From CAYJAY01 sp964370715 (GTDB lineage Bacteria > Bacillota > Clostridia > Oscillospirales > Ruminococcaceae), in contig CAYJKJ010000005.1 of NCBI GenBank assembly GCA_964370715.1, positions 60,901 to 124,900 of the forward strand: a stretch of 64,000 nucleotides of DNA, in the 5' to 3' direction. The notes under the pieces are model-generated. The model was given only the letters and a program-made list of their open reading frames with translations. It was not told the origin of the DNA and searched no databases. Each line of letters opens with the position of its first letter. Within the stretch, counting starts at the first letter, position 1. Of the stretch, positions 14,281 to 22,349 are shown piece by piece. The position numbers were made by a program, and so were the translations under genes.

Positions 14281-16368
14281 ATGGATAAATATATCGGCAA
14301 ACGGTTAGACGGTAGATATGAAATTGTCGAGATGATCGGTATGGGGGGCATGGCTAACGTATACCGTGCTATCGACCGATTGGAAAACAAGGAAGTTGCG
14401 GTTAAGATTCTTCGAGAAGAATTTCTTAACAACGAAGATTTTGTCAGAAGATTTAAGAACGAATCAAAAGCTATCGGGCTTTTGTCTCACCAAAATATAG
14501 TTAAAGTTTTTGATGTTAACTTTTCTGATAGGGTTCAATATATTGTTATGGAACTAATCAAGGGTATGACCCTTAAGCAATATATAACCAAAAAAGGAAA
14601 GCTTTCTTGGAAAGACAGCGTGTTTTTCACAGAACAGGTTATGCGAGCGCTTCAACACGCCCACGACAGAGGGATTATCCACCGAGACATTAAACCGCAA
14701 AACATCATGATTTTGAGTGATGGTTCGATCAAGGTCATGGATTTTGGTATTGCCCGTTTTTCTCGCAGCGAGATGCGAACGATAACCGACAAAGCTATCG
14801 GCTCGGTTCATTACATTAGTCCCGAACAAGCAAAGGGCGACGCAACCGACGCTAAAGCAGATATATATAGCCTTGGAATAATGATGTATGAAATGTTGAC
14901 GGGAACGTTGCCTTTCGATAGCGACAGCCCCGTTTCGGTTGCTATTAAACAGATTTCCGATGCACCAACTGCTCCTAGAATCGTTAACCCAAACATCCCC
15001 GAAGCTCTCGAAGAGATAACCCTTAAAGCTATGGCAAAAGACCCGGCGAAACGTTATCAATCGGCGGCTCAGATGCTTCGTGATATCGAAGATTTCAAGA
15101 AAAACCCCAGCGTTCGTTTTCATTATAATTCTCTTGCTAATACCGATAATTCCGCAACAAAATATGTCGATGTTCCGGAAAACTATCGAAACAGAGCGGT
15201 TCAAAACGGACCTGTCAGAAAAGGAAAAAAAGGCAAAAAGAAAAACCTGGGTTGGCTTTCGATAGCTATCATGTTGGGGATAACGTTTGCTTGCGTTGTG
15301 GCCTCCGGTATTATGATATTTATGATATTCAGCGTTGGAGATAATGCGATATTTGCGCAGTCGGTCGACGTTGAACTTCCGAACTTTGTTGGGCAAAACA
15401 TCTCGCAAGTTGAAGATAACAATGATTATAGCTTTGAATTTATCGTTGAAGAAAACTATAACAATGAACACGCTATGGGGGTTATATTCGACCAAAGCCC
15501 GATACCTCCCAAAACCGTTAAAGATAACGGAAAGGTTACGTTGTTTGTAAGCAAAGGAACAGAGGTAGTAACGATTCCTGAGGTTATCGGTTTAACCAAC
15601 GGCGAGGCGACAAGTATGCTTCAAAACCTTGGTATCGCTGTTAAGATTATGATACAACAAGACAACGAGTATGAGGATAATGAGGTTGTTAACGTTGAAC
15701 CGGCTCAAGGTTCCGAAGTTAATTCGGGAGATATCGTAACACTTTACATCAATTCAAATATGTCGGTTCAAAAAACCGAAGTTCCCGATGTTGTTGGAAT
15801 GAACTTCACGCTTGCTCGTTCTATGCTAACCTCAAGCGGACTTAAGCTTTCATACACCGAAGAAGCAAACGAAAAACCAAAAGGCGAGGTAGTTTCCCAG
15901 GATCTATCGCCCGGAACACAGGTTAACCAGGGCAGCATAATCTCGATAGTCGTTAGTTCCGGAGCAACTCCGAAAGAGGTTGTCATCAACTTGAGTATGC
16001 CGTATAGCGTTCACGGCGCAACAGGCTACCATGCATTTGCAGAGCTTGCCGGCGCAAACGTTGCGGCAACCGACCGAGACGGAAGCACCCAGACGGGATG
16101 GTCGTTCGTCACTTCCGGTTTGGCGGAATCAAGTATGGAGGTTTTTGCCGAGGTTAACGGAGCGAGAATCAAGATAATGACCGTTACCATCAACTTCCAA
16201 GGCAACACGTTTAACGTGATTCAAGAAACAAACAACATTGTTTGGGCATATCCGCCGGCCCCAACTCCCGAGCCGACTCCGGTTCCGACAGTTGCACCAA
16301 CGGTTGCACCAACAGTTGCCCCAACGGTTGCTCCGACGACTGAACCAGACACATCGGTTACACCATAA
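14281..16368 (+). CDS. prkC: PrkC, PASTA-domain Ser/Thr protein kinase
   Basis: A membrane kinase that senses peptidoglycan fragments or lipid II. Cytosolic kinase domain at about 12-275: glycine loop GMGGMANVY, VAVKIL lysine, HRDIKPQN (about 135-142), DFGIAR and GSVHYISPEQ. Next come a basic juxtamembrane segment (KKGKKGKKKN) and a transmembrane helix (about 324-350). Outside are three PASTA repeats (about 361-565), an extra beta-rich domain (about 566-650) and a Pro/Thr/Val/Ala tail with four PTVA units. The extra domain and tail are not part of the core PrkC plan; the tail may span or stick to the wall. AAGGAAGG upstream and a hairpin at 14222-14257 may set expression. Confidence 0.95.
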   Translation: MDKYIGKRLDGRYEIVEMIGMGGMANVYRAIDRLENKEVAVKILREEFLNNEDFVRRFKNESKAIGLLSHQNIVKVFDVNFSDRVQYIVMELIKGMTLKQYITKKGKLSWKDSVFFTEQVMRALQHAHDRGIIHRDIKPQNIMILSDGSIKVMDFGIARFSRSEMRTITDKAIGSVHYISPEQAKGDATDAKADIYSLGIMMYEMLTGTLPFDSDSPVSVAIKQISDAPTAPRIVNPNIPEALEEITLKAMAKDPAKRYQSAAQMLRDIEDFKKNPSVRFHYNSLANTDNSATKYVDVPENYRNRAVQNGPVRKGKKGKKKNLGWLSIAIMLGITFACVVASGIMIFMIFSVGDNAIFAQSVDVELPNFVGQNISQVEDNNDYSFEFIVEENYNNEHAMGVIFDQSPIPPKTVKDNGKVTLFVSKGTEVVTIPEVIGLTNGEATSMLQNLGIAVKIMIQQDNEYEDNEVVNVEPAQGSEVNSGDIVTLYINSNMSVQKTEVPDVVGMNFTLARSMLTSSGLKLSYTEEANEKPKGEVVSQDLSPGTQVNQGSIISIVVSSGATPKEVVINLSMPYSVHGATGYHAFAELAGANVAATDRDGSTQTGWSFVTSGLAESSMEVFAEVNGARIKIMTVTINFQGNTFNVIQETNNIVWAYPPAPTPEPTPVPTVAPTVAPTVAPTVAPTTEPDTSVTP
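16285..16332 (+). repeat. four 12-bp tandem units coding PTVA in prkC
   Basis: Four in-frame 12-base units of the form CCNACNGTTGCN encode (PTVA)4 near the PrkC C-terminus. The units differ only at third codon positions. Such short coding repeats can change copy number by slippage, and would lengthen the extracellular tail. Confidence 0.85.
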
Positions 16369-16389
16369 ATTTAATAATTTGTTTATCTT

Positions 16390-16413
16390 CCCTCACCACG
16401 TTTGTGGTGGGGG
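16390..16413 (+). promoter_or_regulatory. 10-bp hairpin between prkC and rsgA
   Basis: CCCTCACCAC (16390-16399) pairs with GTGGTGGGGG (16404-16413) around a four-base loop, with one T-G wobble. No T-run follows. Its 3' arm is a possible anti-anti-SD-like G-rich stretch just upstream of the rsgA start, so it could reduce rsgA translation or stop RNA decay. This function is inferred. Confidence 0.5.
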
Positions 16414-16431
16414 AAAAATAATAGGGTGGAT

Positions 16432-17313
16432 ATGAACGAAAACAAACAACACAACTTAATATTAAAAGGCATTGGCGGTTTTTATTATGTTAAAACGGAA
16501 AGCGGTGTTTTGGAATGCAAGGCTAAAGGGATATTCAGAAAACAAAACATCACTCCTCTCGCAGGGGATAGATGCCTAATCGAAAGGGACAAACAAAACG
16601 ACATCAACGTTGTTTCGGATATTTTAGAGCGCAAAAATTTCTTTAAACGGCCTCCCGTTGCGAACGTTGACAACCTCGTAGTTGTTGTTTCGACGATAGA
16701 TCCGCTACCCAACTATCTGCTTATTGATAAACTAATAGCGGTTGCGGAGAAAAAGGGGATTAAACCGATTATTGCGGTAACAAAAACCGATTTAAAACAG
16801 GATGATCAACTAATCGAAACCTACAAAAGCTCGGGGTTTAAAGTTGTTGATATAAAAGCCGAGGGCGTTTTTGGTTTAATAGAGGATATCAAACAGGGTG
16901 TGACGATGTTTGAAGGAAACAGCGGTGTTGGGAAATCGACATTAATAAACGAAATATGCCCAACCCTTTCGCTTGAAACGGGGGAGACTAGCAAAAAGCT
17001 GGGTCGAGGAAAACACACGACGAGAGCGGTTGAGCTGTTTGACTTTTTGGATGGTTATCTAGCCGACACCCCCGGGTTTTCTGCCATTGAGCTGCAAAAA
17101 CTTGAACCGATGAAAAAATCTGAACTCGCTTTATATTTCAGCGATTTTGAAAACTATCGAGACAACTGCCAATTCACCGGTTGTTCACACACTATCGAAA
17201 AGGGTTGCGCCGTTTTAGAAGCGTTGAGTTTAAAAAAGATAGTCGCTTCTCGCCACGAGAGCTATAAAGCATTGTATCAAGATTTAAAAACGCTTAATGA
17301 ATGGGAGCTGTAA
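16432..17313 (+). CDS. rsgA: RsgA, ribosome small-subunit GTPase
   Basis: A circularly permuted GTPase acting late in 30S assembly (CpgA/YloQ). The 293-residue protein has an N-terminal OB fold (about 1-65), then the G4 motif TKTD before the G1 motif GNSGVGKS (about 162-169), DTPGFS (G3), and the C-terminal zinc site built by CQFTGCSH and the later GC (about 245-260). ATG 16432 with GGGTGG just upstream is used; GTG 16426 in the same frame is an alternative. It follows prkC as in B. subtilis, but rpe and thiN do not follow here. Confidence 0.94.
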   Translation: MNENKQHNLILKGIGGFYYVKTESGVLECKAKGIFRKQNITPLAGDRCLIERDKQNDINVVSDILERKNFFKRPPVANVDNLVVVVSTIDPLPNYLLIDKLIAVAEKKGIKPIIAVTKTDLKQDDQLIETYKSSGFKVVDIKAEGVFGLIEDIKQGVTMFEGNSGVGKSTLINEICPTLSLETGETSKKLGRGKHTTRAVELFDFLDGYLADTPGFSAIELQKLEPMKKSELALYFSDFENYRDNCQFTGCSHTIEKGCAVLEALSLKKIVASRHESYKALYQDLKTLNEWEL

Positions 17314-17339
17314 AATAAACAGATAAAGGAGTTTCGGGG

Positions 17340-19175
17340 ATGGAAGCTTATCAACTGCTTAAAAAATATTTTGGGTATGATAGTTTCAGAGGTGGACAAC
17401 AGCAACTTGTCGAGAGCATTTTAAACAAAAAAGACAGCGTTGGTATAATGCCGACGGGGGCGGGGAAATCGATTTGCTATCAAATCCCGGGGATGATGTT
17501 AAGCGGGATGACCCTTGTTGTGTCTCCTCTTATCTCGCTCATGAAAGATCAAGTTGATGCTCTTAGGCAATCGGGAATACCGGCGGATTTTATCAACTCG
17601 ACGTTGGATTACCAAGCTATCGACGACGTTTTGTTTCGCTGTTTAAACCAAAAAGTTAAGCTTTTATATATCGCTCCCGAACGGTTGCTAACGAGGGAGT
17701 TTTTGGCGTTTTCAAAAAAAGCCGATATCTCGATGGTGACTATCGATGAAGCCCACTGCATCTCGCAATGGGGACAGGATTTTCGGCCGAGCTATCTTGA
17801 TATTCCGCAATATATTAAGATGCTTGAAACAACGCCGATTATTTCGGCGTTCACAGCGACAGCAACCCCAAACGTTAAGGATGATATTATAAAACACCTT
17901 TCGCTTAAAGATCCTTTTGTTTTGTTGTCGGGGTTTGACCGGCCTAATCTTTATTTTGAAGTTGAAAAAACCTCCGACAAGATGGCTAATCTGTTGAACT
18001 TTTTATACACTCAAAAAAACGATGTTTCGGGGATTGTTTATTGTTTAACACGAAAAACGGTTGAAGAGGTTACCGATAAGCTTAAAAAACAAGGTTTTTC
18101 GGTAGCGAGATATCATGCCGGGCTTTCTCCGGCCGAAAGATCAAAAAACCAAACAGATTTCGTTTTTGATAATGTTAAGATAATCGTTGCGACAAACGCT
18201 TTTGGTATGGGGATTGATAAATCCAACGTTTCGTTTGTTGTTCATTATAATATGCCAAAAGATCTCGAAAGCTATTATCAAGAAGCGGGGCGAGCGGGGC
18301 GAGATGGCAGCGATGCTCGGTGTTTGCTTTTATACAGCGGGTCGGATGTTGTGCTTTGCAAATGGATGATACGAAACAAGGATAAAAACAACAACATAGA
18401 CGACGAAACAGAGATGCTTCTAGTTGAAAAAGAATATGAACGGCTTAAGATGATGACTATCTATTCGACAACTTCCGGTTGTTTAAGGCAGTTTATATTA
18501 AGATATTTTGGGGAAACGACCAAAAACAAATGTGAGTTTTGTTCCAACTGTAACGCTGATTTTAAGATGGTTGATATAACGGTGGATGCCCAAAAGATTA
18601 TGTCCTGCATATATCGAACGGGGCAAAGTTTCGGGAAAGATTTAATATGCGATGTTTTGCTCGGGGTAGAGAGCGACATGATTAAACAACATCAGTTCGA
18701 CAAACTTTCTACATTTGGTATAAGCAAAAAACCTTGTCAAACGTTGCAAAACGTAATAGATTTTCTTGAACGCTCACAGTTTATACATATTGTAGATGAT
18801 GAAAACAAATCGATAAAACTAACCGCAAAGGCCGGCGATGTTTTGTTTAAAAACCAAACACTATTAATGCGTGCTGAAAAGCCGATTAAACGAACCTCAC
18901 CACAAAACAAACGGGATATCGAGATAGCAAACAGCCATCCTTTGTTTACAAAGCTTCGGCAGCTTAGAACCGAACTTGCAAAGATCCAAGGCGTTCCGAG
19001 CTTTGTTATATTTTCCGACAAAACGCTCAAAGATATCTGCGCTGTTCTTCCGAAAAATCGCTTTGAATTTTTAAGAGTTAATGGTATTGGGGAACAAAAA
19101 GCCGACAGATATTATGAAAAGGTTGTTCCGCTTGTTTTGGAATATTGCGAAAAAAACGATGCCAAAGGTGGGTAG
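17340..19175 (+). CDS. recQ: RecQ, ATP-dependent DNA helicase
   Basis: A 3'-5' helicase for recombination and fork repair. The 611-residue protein has Walker A PTGAGKSICYQIP (about 37-49), DEAH in TIDEAHCISQWGQDFRPSY (about 132-150), the helicase C core with GMGIDKSNVSFVVHYNMPK and QEAGRAGRDG, and the RecQ zinc domain (CLRQFILRYFGE, then CEFCSNC). A winged-helix region follows and an HRDC domain ends the protein (about 530-605). AAAGGAG lies about 10 bases before ATG. It starts 26 bases after rsgA and appears to be the last gene of the run. Confidence 0.95.
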   Translation: MEAYQLLKKYFGYDSFRGGQQQLVESILNKKDSVGIMPTGAGKSICYQIPGMMLSGMTLVVSPLISLMKDQVDALRQSGIPADFINSTLDYQAIDDVLFRCLNQKVKLLYIAPERLLTREFLAFSKKADISMVTIDEAHCISQWGQDFRPSYLDIPQYIKMLETTPIISAFTATATPNVKDDIIKHLSLKDPFVLLSGFDRPNLYFEVEKTSDKMANLLNFLYTQKNDVSGIVYCLTRKTVEEVTDKLKKQGFSVARYHAGLSPAERSKNQTDFVFDNVKIIVATNAFGMGIDKSNVSFVVHYNMPKDLESYYQEAGRAGRDGSDARCLLLYSGSDVVLCKWMIRNKDKNNNIDDETEMLLVEKEYERLKMMTIYSTTSGCLRQFILRYFGETTKNKCEFCSNCNADFKMVDITVDAQKIMSCIYRTGQSFGKDLICDVLLGVESDMIKQHQFDKLSTFGISKKPCQTLQNVIDFLERSQFIHIVDDENKSIKLTAKAGDVLFKNQTLLMRAEKPIKRTSPQNKRDIEIANSHPLFTKLRQLRTELAKIQGVPSFVIFSDKTLKDICAVLPKNRFEFLRVNGIGEQKADRYYEKVVPLVLEYCEKNDAKGG

Positions 19176-19376
19176 GTAACGCTAACTACAAAAGCCGGCA
19201 GAGCGATAGAAAAAATATCTAGCAAACGAGGCTTTGTCTAACAAGACGGTTGAGGGTTTGTTATATTAATTGTGGATAAAATCTGTGGCGTTATATAGCT
19301 TTAACGTTAATATGAAGTATGTTAATAAAAAATTGAAAAAATTTTAATAAATATAGAAAAAACAGTTGAAAAGGGC

Positions 19377-19405
19377 TTGAAATGTGATTTTCAATATGAT
19401 ATTAT
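19377..19405 (+). promoter_or_regulatory. promoter of the secreted-protein gene
   Basis: TTGAAA (19377-19382), 17 bases and TATTAT (19400-19405). The preceding 200 bases (19176-19376) hold no gene or clear hairpin; a single consensus DnaA box (19271-19279, minus orientation) is present but isolated. Confidence 0.5.
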
Positions 19406-19447
19406 TATAGAAAATAAGCAAAATTAATGAAAAAGAGGAATATATTT

Positions 19448-20401
19448 ATGATTAAAAATTTTCTGAAAATCGGAATGTTGACGGCGGCGATAGCAGTTGC
19501 GGTTTTGGCAATACCGTCGGTGTCTTTTGCGGCTTCACCAACCATAATTATAGGGGGAGTAAGCACATCCGCAAACGCTGATTTTCAAGCTAGTGGTAGT
19601 GGTGTTGGTGCGAATGCGGCTATTAAGCATGGTGATGTATCTTGGGATGCTACTAGAAAAACCTTGACTTTTAATAATGCGAGTATAGAGGGTATTGTTG
19701 AGTTTTATCTCGTAGATGTGAATATTAATTTAATTGGAAGCAACAATTCGGTCACGGCTACTTCGGCTGCCGCAGCAATTTCCGGAACAAATTCAATAAC
19801 ATTCACCGGCACAGGACATTTAACTGTAACTAATAATGATATTAGCGGTGGAGCGGGGGTTCAAGCTACAAGTGTAACGATAAACAATGGGAGTTTTTTC
19901 ATTGTAGGTGAGGCATATGGAGTTGATGGCAATCTTGTCGTTAATGGCGGCTCGGGTAGAATTCAAGGAATGGGTAATGGAGTGAGTTTTGCAACCAGTA
20001 AGGATTCTGTTTCCGGAACTATTACACAAAAAGGAGTTGGTGTAACTAAAACTAATCCTTTTAACTTTGATTTGGGACAGCAACAGCAACAGCAACAAGA
20101 GCAACAACAAGTCGTTAGCCGCGAAGGCGTTGTTTTTGCAATGGATAGAGACCTTTCATATCCCAACGGTCTTGTGTTCGCTTTCCATAACGGATATTTC
20201 GCAAACTTTGAAGGGGTTTGGATACATGGATATGCAGTTCCCGAAGCGGCATATAGCGTCGATGTACATAACGGAATAGCGTATGTATTCCTAAACCGGG
20301 ACTATCTGTATTATGTTCTTGGGCTTGCAACGAACGAGCAACATCTTTTGCACGTTGTTTTCAGCAATGGTTATGGTGTAACTAACTTTACTTTTAATTA
20401 G
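19448..20401 (+). CDS. secreted protein with beta-repeat region and Q-rich linker, unknown
   Basis: A 317-residue exported protein I do not recognise. A clear signal peptide (KNFLKIGMLTAAIAVAVLAI, cleavage likely after SFA near residue 25) leads into about 170 residues of repetitive beta-rich sequence with many Asn, Gly, Ser and Thr. This includes EGIVEFYLVDVNINLIGSNN, typical of parallel beta-helix or beta-solenoid folds. A QQQQQQQEQQQ linker near residue 215 is followed by a compact C-terminal domain (VVFAMDRDLSYPNG to NGYGVTNFTFN) rich in aromatic residues. ATG 19448 follows AGAGGA at good spacing; an earlier ATG at 19427 lies before that site. It has its own promoter and terminator. No LPXTG or other anchor is seen. 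Confidence 0.75.
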   Translation: MIKNFLKIGMLTAAIAVAVLAIPSVSFAASPTIIIGGVSTSANADFQASGSGVGANAAIKHGDVSWDATRKTLTFNNASIEGIVEFYLVDVNINLIGSNNSVTATSAAAAISGTNSITFTGTGHLTVTNNDISGGAGVQATSVTINNGSFFIVGEAYGVDGNLVVNGGSGRIQGMGNGVSFATSKDSVSGTITQKGVGVTKTNPFNFDLGQQQQQQQEQQQVVSREGVVFAMDRDLSYPNGLVFAFHNGYFANFEGVWIHGYAVPEAAYSVDVHNGIAYVFLNRDYLYYVLGLATNEQHLLHVVFSNGYGVTNFTFN

Positions 20402-20734
20402 TGTTTTGCTTTCGATATCATAAAATATAACAATCTTCTACAAACCCCGTTGAGAAATATGCAGTTTAGGGGAGGCGGGTTATAAAGGCTTATAACTTTT
20501 GCACACCACAACTGCAAAACAAAGGGTTGTTTGATGTAAAGAGGATTTAATTAAAAAATGATTTAGTTCAACAACCGAGGTAGTATTGGAAAACCTCGGT
20601 TGTTTTTAGTATATCGTGACACCATTTGATTATGGAGATATTCCGACCACGCTGTTTTCAGAACAAAGGGATTAATCCTTTTTGCCGGAGGATTAAAAAA
20701 ATTTATTTAACAACAGAATATTTTCCAAATAACA
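20402..20734. other. intergenic region without a gene
   Basis: This 333-base stretch holds only short inverted repeats, among them TTTGCA/TGCAAA around 20497-20517, the terminator at 20572-20607 and a near-palindrome AAAGGGATTAATCCTTT near 20664-20681. No open frame with a credible start was found. Confidence 0.6.
20572..20607 (+). terminator. intrinsic terminator of the secreted-protein gene
   Basis: CAACCGAGGT (20572-20581) and ACCTCGGTTG (20593-20602) pair perfectly around an 11-base loop, followed by TTTTTAG. Confidence 0.85.
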
Positions 20735-20763
20735 TTGACTTAACCTTTGCAATATGGTATGAT
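20735..20763 (+). promoter_or_regulatory. promoter of the rpmG-secE-nusG-rplKA operon
   Basis: TTGACT (20735-20740), 17 bases, TATGAT (20758-20763). A leader of about 80 bases precedes rpmG. Confidence 0.75.
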
Positions 20764-20851
20764 TTTAATACCTCTTTTGCAGGGTTATTTTTTTGTGTAT
20801 GAAAAAATATCGATGTACGAGGGAGGCTATCTTAATACATGGAGGTGCCGA

Positions 20852-21001
20852 ATGAGGGTCAAAATAACATTGGCTTGCCAGGATTGCAAGCAACGCAACT
20901 ACGACACTATGAAAAACAAGAAAAACTCGCCTGACAGGCTTGAAATGAGCAAATACTGTCGTTTTTGCAGAAAACACACTCAGCATAAAGAAACAAAATA
21001 G
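20852..21001 (+). CDS. rpmG: ribosomal protein L33
   Basis: A 49-residue L33 of the large ribosomal subunit: MRVKITLACQDCKQRNYDTM with CQDC and CRFC, the four cysteines of the zinc-binding (C+) form, and the basic end KHTQHKETK. ATG 20852 lies six bases after GGAGGT (20841-20846); the longer frame from 20747 would run through the promoter. The rpmG-secE-nusG order is standard. Confidence 0.95.
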   Translation: MRVKITLACQDCKQRNYDTMKNKKNSPDRLEMSKYCRFCRKHTQHKETK

Positions 21002-21013
21002 GAGGCGGAAAAC

Positions 21014-21271
21014 ATGGCAGATAATTCAAAAGCATTAAAGGTTCCGCCAAAGGCTCCGGAAAAACAAAAAGGCCCAGGTTTTTTTGCAAGAACCGGAAAA
21101 TATTTGAAGGACGTTAAAGCAGAGCTAAAAAAAGTTGTTTGGCCAACAAGAAAACAAGTTGTCAACAACACCATCGTCGTTTTTGTAACGGTGTTGGCTT
21201 TTGGTGTCGTCGTTTGGAGTTTGGATTTTGTCCTTTCTTTCCTTCGTGACCTGCTAATTAACAGTTTTTAA
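21014..21271 (+). CDS. secE: SecE preprotein translocase subunit
   Basis: An 85-residue single-helix SecE that clamps SecY in the Sec translocon. A short charged N-terminus with FFARTGKYLKDVKAELKKVV precedes the family motif VVWPTRKQVVNNT and one transmembrane helix (about 51-75). AGGAGG lies about nine bases upstream of ATG. It lies between rpmG and nusG as usual. Confidence 0.95.
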   Translation: MADNSKALKVPPKAPEKQKGPGFFARTGKYLKDVKAELKKVVWPTRKQVVNNTIVVFVTVLAFGVVVWSLDFVLSFLRDLLINSF

Positions 21272-21282
21272 GGGGAATCGTA

Positions 21283-21807
21283 ATGTCAGAAACCGCAAAA
21301 TGGTATGTAGTTCATACCTATTCGGGTTACGAAAACAAAGTCGCTACCGATCTTGAGAAGATGGTTGATAACCGTCGGCTTCAAGAGCTTATTCAAGAGA
21401 TAGTTATTCCTGTTGAAACGGTAGTCGAGGTGACAAAAGACGGCAAAAAGAAAGAGGTTGAACGCAAAATCTTTCCGGGCTATGTCTTAGTCAAGATGTT
21501 GATGACCGATGAATCATGGTATATCGTCCGCAACACTAGGGGCGTGACGGGGTTTGTTGGAACATCGCAAAAACCTATCCCATTAACCCAATCCGAGATA
21601 GACGCTTTGGGCGTTGATAAAAAAGAAGTTCTAGTAACTTATGTTATCGGCGACAGCGTTAAAGTCAACGAAGGTCCGCTTGCGGGCTTTATCGGCTTGG
21701 TTGAAGAGATAGACAAGAAAAATCAAAAAGTTAAGGTTAAAGTCTCGATGTTTGGAAGAGAAACATCAGCCGAGCTTGAACTTTCAGAGGTTTCGCCTCT
21801 CGATTAG
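21283..21807 (+). CDS. nusG: NusG transcription antitermination factor
   Basis: A 174-residue NusG that binds RNA polymerase and modulates pausing and Rho-dependent or intrinsic termination. The NGN domain begins KWYVVHTYSGYENKVA and contains RKIFPGYVLVKM and RNTRGVTGFVG. The C-terminal KOW domain has VKVNEGPLAGFIGLVEEID. A short hairpin AGAGG/CCTCT lies in the last codons. It is followed by the leader at 21831-21900. Confidence 0.96.
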   Translation: MSETAKWYVVHTYSGYENKVATDLEKMVDNRRLQELIQEIVIPVETVVEVTKDGKKKEVERKIFPGYVLVKMLMTDESWYIVRNTRGVTGFVGTSQKPIPLTQSEIDALGVDKKEVLVTYVIGDSVKVNEGPLAGFIGLVEEIDKKNQKVKVKVSMFGRETSAELELSEVSPLD

Positions 21808-21830
21808 TTTTGTTAAGCTAAAAGGATTTT

Positions 21831-21900
21831 TTGTTGGGGTTATGCCCAACAAGGTGGGAGGAACATAAATATTTCTATGTGTTCCGCTTTAAACCACGTA
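21831..21900 (+). promoter_or_regulatory. rplK leader, likely L1 autoregulatory structure
   Basis: TTGTTGGG (21831-21838) pairs with CCCAACAA (21845-21852). Next to it GGTGGGAGG and GGAAC (21860-21864)/GTTCC (21881-21885) form a second stem-loop enclosed by GTGG and CCAC (21855-21858, 21894-21897). Such structures just upstream of rplK are the known place for L1 translational feedback; the binding itself is inferred. Confidence 0.55.
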
Positions 21901-21915
21901 TTCGGAGGTATATAA

Positions 21916-22347
21916 ATGGCTCAGAAAATTGCAGGTTATATTAAACTTCAAATTCCTGCCGGCAAAGCAACTCCTGCACCGCCAGTAGGTCCCGCTCTTG
22001 GTCAACACGGCGTTAACATCATGTCGTTCACCAAAGAGTTTAACGAAAGAACTAAAAACGATATCGGAATGATTATTCCGGTTGTTATAACGGTCTTTGC
22101 TGATCACAGCTTTACATTTGTAACAAAAACTCCCCCTGCTGCGGTTCTTATCAAAAAAGAATGTAACATCGACAGCGGAAGCGGAGTTCCAAACAAAACA
22201 AAAGTTGCAAAAATTTCGAAAGAATCGCTTCGCAAAATTGCGGAGATTAAAAAACCCGATCTCAACGCCGCAACATTAGAAACGGCAATGAGCATGATTG
22301 CTGGAACGGCTCGCAGCATGGGTGTAACAGTTGAGGAGGGTGAATAA
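21916..22347 (+). CDS. rplK: ribosomal protein L11
   Basis: A 143-residue L11 of the GTPase-associated centre of the large subunit, near the L10/L12 stalk. The N-terminal proline-rich region IPAGKATPAPPVGPALGQHG and NIMSFTKEFN are diagnostic, as is the C-terminal RNA-binding domain ending IAGTARSMGVTVE. GGAGGT lies eight bases upstream of ATG. Confidence 0.97.
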   Translation: MAQKIAGYIKLQIPAGKATPAPPVGPALGQHGVNIMSFTKEFNERTKNDIGMIIPVVITVFADHSFTFVTKTPPAAVLIKKECNIDSGSGVPNKTKVAKISKESLRKIAEIKKPDLNAATLETAMSMIAGTARSMGVTVEEGE

Positions 22348-22349
22348 TT

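Noticed and set aside
14554..15495. 313-codon open frame on the minus strand across prkC
   Set aside because: It is the antisense of a highly conserved kinase gene, lacks family motifs and a ribosome binding site; biased codon use makes such shadows.
19271..19279. Exact DnaA box (TGTGGATAA)
   Set aside because: A single isolated box without neighbours, AT-rich unwinding element or dnaA/dnaN nearby; not evidence of an origin.
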